Position numbers and translations under genes: made by a program. Shown in pieces: positions 13,788 to 20,746 of a DNA stretch of 22,909 bases. The stretch lies in the NCBI GenBank assembly GCA_028288775.1, contig JAQGHP010000361.1:1-22909 (forward strand), read 5' to 3'. The number at the start of each line of letters is the position of its first letter. Position 1 is the first letter of the stretch. Under the pieces are notes generated by a model. The model searched no databases, was not told the DNA's origin, and saw nothing but the letters and a program-made list of their open reading frames with translations. Source of the DNA: Phycisphaerales bacterium (GTDB lineage: Bacteria > Planctomycetota > Phycisphaerae > Tepidisphaerales > Tepidisphaeraceae).

Positions 13788-14186
13788 ACCCGTCCCGTCC
13801 GCCTTGGAACTCGTGACCATTTCAACTTTCGCGCACTACCCTGCCTGATCGTTGCGCGACAGCCGTTCTCCGCAGCCGATCGAATGTGGCGCGACAAGGC
13901 CTGATGTCCCCTCTCCCGGTACGCCGGGAGAGGGTTAGGGTGAGGGTTCGGCACAAGGGGCAATGCCTTGTACACGCCACGCCGACAGCGCTGAACCCTC
14001 ACCCCTGCCCTCTCCCGGCGTACCGGGAGAGGGAGAAATCGCAACAAGCAATCGACCTGCGGTTCTCCGTCTGCCCGAATTGATAAACGTGTTTTGCGCC
14101 ATGCAGTATTTTGGGGTGAGGGGCGGACATTTCTCGGCGCGAAGATGAGCTGAAAATCGCAGCCGCTGCTCCATGGAGGATCAGGC
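13788..14186. other. ~400-bp gap with palindromic element, no gene seen
   Basis: The gap between mlaD and the G8 protein gene contains a second copy of the CCCTCTCCC-type inverted repeat (13907-14034). No gene or clear promoter is recognised. A good Shine-Dalgarno (GGAGG, about 14174-14178) marks the end of the gap. Confidence 0.55.
13907..14034. repeat. Palindromic (MITE/REP-like) element, copy 2
   Basis: The left arm (about 13907-13951) and right arm (about 13991-14034) are imperfect reverse complements. Both hold the sub-hairpin CCCTCTCCCGGTACGCC with GGGAGAGGG, followed by a GGGTGAGGGTTC-like tail. The middle holds a small dyad, ACAAGG/CCTTGT. The core matches copy 1 at 3066-3306, but the outer flanks found in copy 1 are absent. 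It lies between mlaD and the next co-oriented gene. Confidence 0.75.
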
Positions 14187-16520
14187 ATGAACCGCGCAGT
14201 GTTTTCGACTCTGGTGGCCGCTCTGGCGATGGTGCTTGCCGTTCTTCCCGCCCGCGGGGCGAACGTTACCTTCGACGTCCGATCGGCCCGCAGCGGCAAC
14301 TGGTCTGACCCTCACACATGGGAGAACGGCCGTGCGCCGCGGGCCGGTGACTTCGTGCAGGTGCGGGCCGGCGACTTGGTCACGTACGATGTGGCGAGCG
14401 ATGACGCCATCCGCATGATTCACGTTGCTGGGACGCTTACTTTCTCGCGCGAGAAATCCACCCGCCTGTGCGTCGGGTTGATCAAAATCCAGGCAGGAAC
14501 GCAGGCAAGCGAGGAAGGCTTCGACTGCGACGCACATATCGCGGCGGATGCTCCTGATCCGGCAACCGGCCCGACGCCGGCGCTGGAAATCGGAACCACG
14601 GAGAATCCGATCCCGGCGAACGTCACCACCGTCATCCGTCTCACTTACTTTGCCGGAACGGACAAGGAATCACTCCCCGCGATCATGGACTGCGGCGGCC
14701 GGTGGGACGTCCACGGCGCGCCGCTGGCGCGCACGTGGTCAAAGCTCGCCGTCACCGCCAGGGCCGGCGTTGACAGTGTGACCCTCGCGGACCAGCCTTC
14801 AGGCTGGAAAAGCGGCGACCGAATCGTCCTCACCAAGTCAGCCACTACCGACTTCGCCAGCCATCATCCAAACCTGACCACGACCGAAGAACGCAACATC
14901 GCCTCCGTCGATGGCAGGATGATCCGTTTTGACGAGCCGCTGGAGGCCGATCACATTGCACAGGGCGCTAAGGTTACCGAGGCCGCCAATCTCTCCCGCA
15001 ACGTCGTGATCGAATCCGCCGACCGGCAGGGCGTCCGCGGCCACACCATGTACCATTTCCAAAGCACCGGCGGCATCTCCTACGCCGAATTCCGCCACCT
15101 GGGCAAGCGCAACGTGCTGGGCAAATACCCCGTCCATTTCCATCTCGTCCGCGATTCCATGCGTGGCAGCGGCGTTATCGGCGCGAGCATCTGGGATTCA
15201 GAAAATCGGTTCATGGCCATCCACGGCACCGACTACCTCCTCGTCCGCGATTGCGTCGGCTACCAGTGCGTCGGCCACGGTTATTTCCTCGAAGACGCCA
15301 CCGAGCAATACAACGTCCTCGATCACAACATCGCCATCCAGGCGATGCGCGGGAAAAGACTGCCCAAGCAGGCGCTCGACTTCGATGAAAACGAAGGCGC
15401 GGGGTTCTGGTGGGCCAATGGCCGCAACGCGCTGGTGGGGAACGTGGCCTGCGAAAACCATCTCTACGGCTACAAATTCCAGATCGAAAAGTCCCACGGA
15501 AAAGACCCCATCTACCGCCTGCGCCAGCCCGACGGCTCGCTGGCCGCTCGCGACATCCGGACCGTCCCGTTCCTGCGCTTCGAGGACAACGAATCCCACT
15601 GCGACGGCCTTTATGCGTTCAGCTTCGGCGACGACCCCGCGGGGGCGGTCCATTCCGACACCAGCCACCCGTTCATCGCCCGCAACCTGCGGGTGTGGCA
15701 ATCCCACTACGCCATCCGCCCCAACCTCTGGTCGTTCCTGATGGACGGCCTGACGATCAACCACGCCGTCTACGGCGTCTATCACCCTGATTACTGCGAT
15801 CACGTCTATCGCAATATTTATCTCAACACCGTCACCTCCGAGCCCATCAACCGTGGGCACGATGACGAGAGTATTCAGTACGGCTCGTTTACCTACGAGA
15901 ACCTGACGCTGGAGAATTGCCGCATCGGGCGCGACCCGATCATCCAGCTCACCTGCACCTCACCCAAGCCGGGGCAGACGGGCCATTTCAAAAATGTGAT
16001 TTATAAAAATAGCACTTCCCACGATTCCAACGTCGTCGATCTGGGCGGCGGCCCGCGGAACGACAAGCTGGAGAACGGCGTCGTCTATTACTTCCACGAC
16101 ATGCCGCAACCCGGGCTGGCGACGAAGGTCGTCAGCGGCAAATTCCCCCAGCTCATGAACGACGGCGACTACAAGCAAATCCCCGGCTTCACCGGCCCGG
16201 ACGTCAAGGCGGCCGCCGTCACTGAGGTCCCCTTCCCGACCCTTCTCACCCCCGTCGATGACCTGCCCCCCGCGACGATGATCACCTCCGTGCGCCCCTC
16301 CGGCGACAAGCTGATCATCCGCGGCATCAGCGAAGACGATGGCGAAGTAGCCTCCGTGCAAGTCAACGCCGAGCCGGCGAAAATTCTCTCCTCGCACGCC
16401 GGTATCACGGAGTGGGAAATCAGCCTCAATGCAGCGGGGGTGAAGTCAATCGACGCGAAGGCGACGGACAAGGCAGGGAACATGGAGCGGACGTCGGCGG
16501 TGAAGTTGGTCGCGCAGTAG
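14187..16520 (+). CDS. Secreted G8-domain/beta-helix protein
   Basis: A 777-aa exported protein. The signal peptide is about 1-25 (STLVAALAMVLAVLPARGA). A G8 domain follows: SGNWSDPHTWENGRAPRAGD, VTYDVASDDAIRMIHVAGTL. Next is a long right-handed parallel beta-helix region with repeated N/D/G-rich turns, including NVLGKYPVHFHLV, YQCVGHGYFLEDA and DFDENEGAGFWW. G8 plus this helix resembles human CEMIP/TMEM2, where it is linked to hyaluronan degradation, and many planctomycete surface proteins. The last ~85 residues look like an Ig-like domain (DDGEVASVQVNAE ... SIDAKATDKAGNMERT). A polysaccharide-binding or degrading role is likely; the substrate is unknown. The ATG at 14187 has GGAGG 8 nt upstream. 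The length has no sign of truncation. Confidence 0.85.
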   Translation: MNRAVFSTLVAALAMVLAVLPARGANVTFDVRSARSGNWSDPHTWENGRAPRAGDFVQVRAGDLVTYDVASDDAIRMIHVAGTLTFSREKSTRLCVGLIKIQAGTQASEEGFDCDAHIAADAPDPATGPTPALEIGTTENPIPANVTTVIRLTYFAGTDKESLPAIMDCGGRWDVHGAPLARTWSKLAVTARAGVDSVTLADQPSGWKSGDRIVLTKSATTDFASHHPNLTTTEERNIASVDGRMIRFDEPLEADHIAQGAKVTEAANLSRNVVIESADRQGVRGHTMYHFQSTGGISYAEFRHLGKRNVLGKYPVHFHLVRDSMRGSGVIGASIWDSENRFMAIHGTDYLLVRDCVGYQCVGHGYFLEDATEQYNVLDHNIAIQAMRGKRLPKQALDFDENEGAGFWWANGRNALVGNVACENHLYGYKFQIEKSHGKDPIYRLRQPDGSLAARDIRTVPFLRFEDNESHCDGLYAFSFGDDPAGAVHSDTSHPFIARNLRVWQSHYAIRPNLWSFLMDGLTINHAVYGVYHPDYCDHVYRNIYLNTVTSEPINRGHDDESIQYGSFTYENLTLENCRIGRDPIIQLTCTSPKPGQTGHFKNVIYKNSTSHDSNVVDLGGGPRNDKLENGVVYYFHDMPQPGLATKVVSGKFPQLMNDGDYKQIPGFTGPDVKAAAVTEVPFPTLLTPVDDLPPATMITSVRPSGDKLIIRGISEDDGEVASVQVNAEPAKILSSHAGITEWEISLNAAGVKSIDAKATDKAGNMERTSAVKLVAQ

Positions 16521-16550
16521 CCTCAATGCGCGGAAACACGCGATTGTGGT

Positions 16551-16588
16551 GCAGCCTTTCAGGCTGCATTCGCAGGCCCAAAGCCTGC
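16551..16588. terminator. Two tandem hairpins between convergent genes
   Basis: GCAGCC/GGCTGC (16551-16567) and GCAGGC/GCCTGC (16572-16588) form two 6-bp stems with 5-nt loops. They lie between the stop of the G8 gene (16520) and the end of the minus-strand gene (16618). The position suits bidirectional termination or an intergenic repeat. Confidence 0.5.
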
Positions 16589-16617
16589 ACGGCAAAATGC
16601 GAATCGCGCACGGTTAT

Positions 16618-17208
16618 TTAGGACTTGGCGCTCACCGGGTCATTGGTAACGACCGCGGCGACCGGCGCGGCCCCGGGGTTGCCGACCGCCACGGTGATTC
16701 CACCGTATCGGTTATTCCCAAGTACAAGTGACTTTCGCCAAATCCACATGCCGAACAGCAGGTAGCAGCCGACAGCCAGAGCGCCAGTCACGGCCAATAC
16801 GGTTTTGGCTTGCGCGGGAATCGGGTCGTCGAAGAAGTTGCTTTCGATAAGCAGGATTCCCACCCACAAAGCTGCGAGGATGCCGGGAACCACCTGCCCG
16901 AGCATCCGCCACTGCCGTCGATATCGACGGCGGAGGTCCGCAATCATGTCCGCCTGGATTCCTCCACACTTCGGGCAGGCGACCGGCGCGACGCCGGAGC
17001 GCAGGCCCCTCGCCACGGATTGAGATGCCGTCTGGAGCGCGCGGTCGCGTGCCCCCGCTTCGTTGATCCCGTAGTGGCTTCTCGCCTTTCCCTCGGCGAT
17101 GCACCGGTACTCATAGTGATACACGCTCGCGCAATGCTCGCAGGTGACGTCCTTCAGCGCGCTCCCCTGCACGACCCCTTTGTGGCGCTTTCCGACATAG
17201 ACGATCAT
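16618..17208 (-). CDS. Membrane protein with zinc-ribbon cysteines
   Basis: A 196-aa protein of unknown family. The N-terminal half has two CxxC pairs, CEHC (about 23-26) and CPKC (about 78-81), consistent with a zinc ribbon split by a helical stretch. A basic segment (DLRRRYRRQWR) follows, then two transmembrane helices (VVPGILAALWVGILLIES and TVLAVTGALAVGCYLLFGMW). The C-terminus is low-complexity Ala/Val. The ATG overlaps the stop of the upstream gene (17205-17208, ATGA type), so the two are one operon with coupled translation. The partner also has no known function. Possibly a membrane-attached adaptor; this is a guess. Confidence 0.75.
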   Translation of the reverse strand: MIVYVGKRHKGVVQGSALKDVTCEHCASVYHYEYRCIAEGKARSHYGINEAGARDRALQTASQSVARGLRSGVAPVACPKCGGIQADMIADLRRRYRRQWRMLGQVVPGILAALWVGILLIESNFFDDPIPAQAKTVLAVTGALAVGCYLLFGMWIWRKSLVLGNNRYGGITVAVGNPGAAPVAAVVTNDPVSAKS

Positions 17209-17801
17209 TCTTCATCCCCTTCATTAACGGGCGCGAGCGAATCGATTCGCCGGACGAGCGACTCGTCTCCCGACAACCACCAGATCTGCTTGTGGTGGTG
17301 GATCGTTGCGACGACCGGGTTGCCGGGAAAGGCGACGGCGAAATCGCTGCCGAGCAGATTTTCAAGCAGAGTCTGAACGAATCGCGTGAATCGCCCGGCC
17401 TCTCCCGGCAGATACTCGATGGCCGCGGCGACGTTGAGCGTGGCGAGTTTCACGGGGTCAATGTCCGCCTCCCGCAGCGCCGCGGACATCCACGCCTTGC
17501 GGCCCAGATCCAGATCATGCGCCCAGTGGCTCTTGGGCATCACCCACGCCGGGCCCGGCAGAATTTCGAGCCAAGCCCGCGTAGTGAGTGATGCGAGCGT
17601 CGCCTCAAACGGCTCCGCGACGCGCCGAGCATGCACGCGAGCTTCGGGCCGGATCGTCGGGTCTTCCGGTCCGAGCCAACCCACAAAATGTGTTGGAGCG
17701 CCAGGAGGCAGGCCGAACGCGCCGCTGTTGTGATAGAGACAGCGCATTCCCTGCTCGTTCATGCGGGCGATGACGCGGCCGTATTCGACGATTGTGGGCA
17801 A
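17205..17801 (-). CDS. Conserved-looking protein of unknown function
   Basis: About 198 aa from TTG 17801. The frame is open to 17975, but the best start is this TTG, with GCGGAGG 7 nt upstream on the minus strand; a start at M72 (ATG) is less supported. The sequence begins PTIVEYGRVIARMNEQGMRC and contains LYHNSGAFGLPPGAPTHFVG, WVMPKSHWAHDLDLGRK, SDFAVAFPGNPVVATIHHHK and QIWWLSGD. The dense aromatic and His motifs suggest a folded globular domain rather than a spurious frame. No signal peptide or membrane segment. It is the first gene of a two-gene operon, overlapping the zinc-ribbon membrane protein by 4 bp. I cannot assign a family. Confidence 0.7.
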   Translation of the reverse strand: MPTIVEYGRVIARMNEQGMRCLYHNSGAFGLPPGAPTHFVGWLGPEDPTIRPEARVHARRVAEPFEATLASLTTRAWLEILPGPAWVMPKSHWAHDLDLGRKAWMSAALREADIDPVKLATLNVAAAIEYLPGEAGRFTRFVQTLLENLLGSDFAVAFPGNPVVATIHHHKQIWWLSGDESLVRRIDSLAPVNEGDEE

Positions 17802-17919
17802 GCCGTATCCTCCGCCCGAATTGTGGGACGCGGCCCGGCGGTTTGCAATTGCCGGTCCGTCTGAATTTCGGCTGCGACACCGCGGATTATTTTCCCTTCC
17901 CTTCGCCACAATCGGCCGA

Positions 17920-17925
17920 TATACT
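17920..17925 (+). promoter_or_regulatory. Candidate -10 element (TATACT)
   Basis: TATACT lies 64 bp before the ATG of the DUF1361 gene in the divergent gap 17802-17989. A matching -35 is not evident. It is also the region that must contain the promoter of the minus-strand operon. Confidence 0.3.
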
Positions 17926-17989
17926 TTACATTGCAAAGTTATCGTCTTGCCTGACCCGTTCTTTAGCTTTCGCAATCGAGGTTCCTGCC

Positions 17990-18733
17990 ATGCATCCCTT
18001 GCAAACCATCGACGCCCAATACCGCCGGCCTTTGTCGGTCATGTTTTTGCTCTCGCTATCGACGTTCGTGTCATTGGGTCTTCTCGTGGCACGCTGGCTG
18101 ATCGGCGGACACTTCATCTATCGATTCCTGCCGTGGAACTTATTCCTCGCGTGGGTGCCGTTCGGCTTTGCGGTCGCGTTGTATTGGGGGCATCGTCATG
18201 GAACGCTGAATAGGCGGCGGGCGATTGTTCTGGGCGTGCTGTGGCTCCTCTTCTTCCCCAACGCGCCCTATCTGCTCACCGAATTTGTCCATCTCGGGCC
18301 GCGGCATGATGGGGCGTGGTGGTGCGACCTCATGTTGATCACCGGGTTCGCCTGGAACGGATTGTTACTGGGGCTGCTCTCTCTGTTCCTCGTCCAACGC
18401 GTGGCGGGCGAGCGCCTGGGCACATGGTGGAGCTGGATAATCGCCGTCGCGGCTGTGACGCTCGGCAGCTTTGGCATTTCTCTGGGACGATTCCAGCGGT
18501 TCAACAGTTGGGACATTCTGGCCAAACCGATCGGCCTGCTGAGAGACGTGCTCGCGGAGATATTCCATCCCACCGCCTATCCGAAGGAGGTCGCAATCGC
18601 CGTGCTGTTGTGCGCCTTCCTCTCGCTGGCATATCTGACCTTGCTCGCGCTGATCTCGCTGGGAAGGGACGACCTTCAAACAAGAGACCCCGGCATCGGG
18701 GGGATGCCGGGGTCCGGGTTAACCTTGCACTGA
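17990..18733 (+). CDS. DUF1361 membrane protein
   Basis: A 247-aa polytopic membrane protein. Conserved DUF1361 features are YRFLPWNLFLAWVPF, LFFPNAPYLLTEFVHLGPR, ITGFAWNGLLLGLLSLFLV and SLGRFQRFNSWDILAKP. About six or seven helices can be seen. The function of the family is unknown. ATG 17990 was chosen (GAGG about 8 nt upstream) over an upstream extension to 17792, which runs into the divergent operon. The last 17 or so residues (TRDPGIGGMPGSGLTLH) are encoded by a perfect hairpin at 18686-18714 and look like read-through into an intergenic repeat rather than native sequence. Confidence 0.85.
   Translation: MHPLQTIDAQYRRPLSVMFLLSLSTFVSLGLLVARWLIGGHFIYRFLPWNLFLAWVPFGFAVALYWGHRHGTLNRRRAIVLGVLWLLFFPNAPYLLTEFVHLGPRHDGAWWCDLMLITGFAWNGLLLGLLSLFLVQRVAGERLGTWWSWIIAVAAVTLGSFGISLGRFQRFNSWDILAKPIGLLRDVLAEIFHPTAYPKEVAIAVLLCAFLSLAYLTLLALISLGRDDLQTRDPGIGGMPGSGLTLH
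18686..18714. repeat. Perfect hairpin inside 3' end of DUF1361 gene
   Basis: GACCCCGGCATC (18686-18697) and GATGCCGGGGTC (18703-18714) form a 12-bp perfect stem with a loop of five G. It lies within the last codons of the gene, 17 nt before the end of the stop codon. It could act as a terminator for the DUF1361 gene and the convergent PPIase gene. Confidence 0.6.
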
Positions 18734-18760
18734 ACGCGGGAAAGGGAATCGCGCTCCAAA

Positions 18761-19753
18761 CTATTTGCCGCTGCCTGTGACTTTCGACGCGGCGGGCTGC
18801 GCGGGCGTCTGCGCCCCGGCATCCGCGTGGCCGGGCTCGACGGCGCCAAAATACGAATCGTCGATCTCCGGCTGCGCGGTTTTCTTGAGCTGCTCCAGCA
18901 GCACTTCCAGCCGCCTTTGGCTTACACGTTGGGCGGTCTGCTCGTAAGTAAGCGTCGTGCGGTTGAGAACCTGGATGATGTGGTAGCCGAACCGCGTCTT
19001 CACCGGCCCGCTGATCTCACCCTTTTGTAACTTGTACGCCGCGGCCTCGAACTGCGGGACCATCTGCCCGCGGCTCATCGTGCCCAGGCTGCCGCCCGCG
19101 GCGGCCGAGACCTTGTCGTCCGACTCTGCGCGGGCGAGCGTAGCAAACGCCTCGCCCTTATCCAGCTTCTTCTTAATGTCCTCGGCCTTGGCCTTGGCCT
19201 GCTCATCCGTGAGCTTCGAGTCCCCCACGCCCGAGCCCGCCATGCCGATCAGGATGTGCCGGGCCTCCAGCTCGTCGAACCAGGCCTTGTTGTCGTTGAA
19301 GAACTTCTGGTCGGCTTCCCTCTGCTCGGCGAGATTCACGACGACGGCATTAGCAAGCAATTGCTCGTAGGTCGTCTTCACGCGAAGCGACTGGTCGAGC
19401 TTGAGGCGCTTGGCCTCGGCGGAAAGGACCTTCATGTCAACATACTGCTCCGCGAGCTGCCGCTTGGCCTCGGGCCGGGCGAGAACGCGGGCCTGCACGT
19501 TCGGGTCGAGCTCGGAGAAAAAGCTGTTGAACTCGCCCGCCGTGACCTTCTGGTCGCCCACGGTGATGACGACCTTGTTCGGGTCCACCTCCGGGAACGC
19601 CGAAACCGGCTTGGCCGGTTTCCCCGGGTCCACGGCCGGGGCGGGGGTCGCGGGGTCCGCGGCCTTTCCGTTCTTCACCTGCATGATCAGCGGCATCGAC
19701 ACCGCCGCGGTCACTGCGACGATCAGGGCAATACGCAACATTCGCTTCTTCAA
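18761..19753 (-). CDS. Parvulin-type peptidyl-prolyl isomerase
   Basis: A 330-aa PpiC/SurA/PrsA-like protein. The N-terminal hydrophobic segment (MLRIALIVAVTAAVSMPLIM) is a signal peptide or anchor. A Pro/Ala linker follows, then a SurA-type helical region with VITVGDQKVTAGEFNSFFSE and QLAEQYVDMKVLSAEAKRL. The parvulin rotamase domain is at about 160-265: ELEARHILIGM, GEAFATLARAESDD, GGSLGTMSRGQMVPQFEAAA, GPVKTRFGYHIIQVL. Such proteins fold or chaperone exported proteins. The tail is Ala/Gln/Pro-rich. The start is taken as TTG 19753 (GGAG 5 nt upstream); ATG 19741 is an alternative. It converges with the DUF1361 gene and diverges from the AAA gene. Confidence 0.92.
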   Translation of the reverse strand: MKKRMLRIALIVAVTAAVSMPLIMQVKNGKAADPATPAPAVDPGKPAKPVSAFPEVDPNKVVITVGDQKVTAGEFNSFFSELDPNVQARVLARPEAKRQLAEQYVDMKVLSAEAKRLKLDQSLRVKTTYEQLLANAVVVNLAEQREADQKFFNDNKAWFDELEARHILIGMAGSGVGDSKLTDEQAKAKAEDIKKKLDKGEAFATLARAESDDKVSAAAGGSLGTMSRGQMVPQFEAAAYKLQKGEISGPVKTRFGYHIIQVLNRTTLTYEQTAQRVSQRRLEVLLEQLKKTAQPEIDDSYFGAVEPGHADAGAQTPAQPAASKVTGSGK

Positions 19754-19949
19754 TGGTTCTCCAGGGAAAAGTCGGGGCCAACAGGAAAAAGACGCCTCCG
19801 CCGCCGCAATCTAACCGGATACGCGATTCACCGGAAGGCGCACAGAATCGACAAATACATATTAGGCATGGCGGATGTGGCACCGGGCTTCCGCCTGGTA
19901 TTTTCTCACCCATGCGCACGCCATGGCCATACGTGTAGAATTTCGGCCG

Positions 19950-20561
19950 ATGACCTCGTCACCCCTGATCACTGCCGCGTCCGGCGTACGCCGAATCGTC
20001 CTGACCGGCGGCCCTGGCGCGGGCAAGACGACCATCGCCTTCCATCTCGCGGCTGCGCATCCCGGGGAATTCATGGCCGTGCCCGAGGCCGCTACACAGG
20101 TGTACAGCGCTCTGCAAACCCGTTGGGACCGGCTGGACGTGGATGGCCGCCGCGATGCACAACGACGGATATACCGGCTTCAACTCGAACAGGAGCAACT
20201 TCACGCGGACGCGTCCAATGGTCAAACCCTATTGCTCGACCGCGGGACGGTCGATGGCTCCGCGTACTGGCCCGACGGCCCGGACGACTATTGGCACGCC
20301 CTGGGCACGTCGCGCGAAGCGGAGTTGAGCCGCTACGACTGCGTCGTCTGGATGGAAAGTTGTGCGGCCGTCGGGGCATACGACGGCGACGCCTCGAATG
20401 CCTGCCGGCATGAATCCGCCAAAGAGGCGATCAAGACCGGCGAACGCCTCGCGCGCGTGTGGGCCGATCACCCCCGTTTCCACAGAGTCGCCGCTTATCC
20501 CGCGTTCGAGCGGAAGATCGCCGCGGTTATGGGATTGATCCGATCGGCATCGTCAAAATAA
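19950..20561 (+). CDS. AAA_28-type P-loop NTPase
   Basis: A 203-aa P-loop protein. Walker A is GGPGAGKTT (20-28). It also shows AVPEAATQVYSAL, QLEQEQL, the Walker B-like LLLDRGTVDGSAYWP, a CVVWMESC strand and a lid region rich in Arg and Glu (NACRHESAKEAIKTGERLARVW). This layout matches the AAA_28 (NadR/Ttd14-like) family of predicted nucleotide or lipid-related kinases. The substrate is unknown. The chosen start ATG 19950 lies just before the first strand; ATG 19923 and 19875 in the same frame are alternatives. No clear Shine-Dalgarno. It converges with argH. Confidence 0.8.
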   Translation: MTSSPLITAASGVRRIVLTGGPGAGKTTIAFHLAAAHPGEFMAVPEAATQVYSALQTRWDRLDVDGRRDAQRRIYRLQLEQEQLHADASNGQTLLLDRGTVDGSAYWPDGPDDYWHALGTSREAELSRYDCVVWMESCAAVGAYDGDASNACRHESAKEAIKTGERLARVWADHPRFHRVAAYPAFERKIAAVMGLIRSASSK

Positions 20562-20655
20562 CGGCTTGTACCAGCGCGGCGGCATCGTTCGCTGGAAAGC
20601 CGTCGACCCAGGATCGCATGTGTTCCGGTGAGCGAAAGCGACTGATTTGCATCTC

Positions 20656-20721
20656 GTGGCACGGGCGGCCCGCCCGTGAATTGCGGGTATAGCCGCGAGC
20701 CACATGGGCGAGCCGCCCATG
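20656..20721. repeat. Clustered hairpins between convergent genes
   Basis: Three stems lie in a row: CACGGGCG/CGCCCGTG (20660-20678, 3-nt loop), GCGG/CCGC around GTATAG, and CATGGGCG/CGCCCATG (20703-20721, 3-nt loop). GTGGC (20656-20660) can also pair with GCCAC (20699-20703) around the first two, giving a multi-branch fold. The cluster sits between the ends of the AAA gene and argH. It looks like a REP/BIME-type element that may terminate transcription from both sides. Confidence 0.65.
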
Positions 20722-20746
20722 CCAAGAGAAGATCTGAAAACCAACT

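Noticed and set aside
12735..13820. Minus-strand open frame (361 aa) opposite mlaD
   Set aside because: Shadow of a high-GC3 gene; mlaD is supported by its MCE domain and operon position.
17802..17975. N-terminal extension of the minus-strand unknown protein (to 17975)
   Set aside because: The extra residues are Arg/Asn-rich with no conserved look, they run into the divergent promoter region, and the TTG at 17801 has a far better Shine-Dalgarno.
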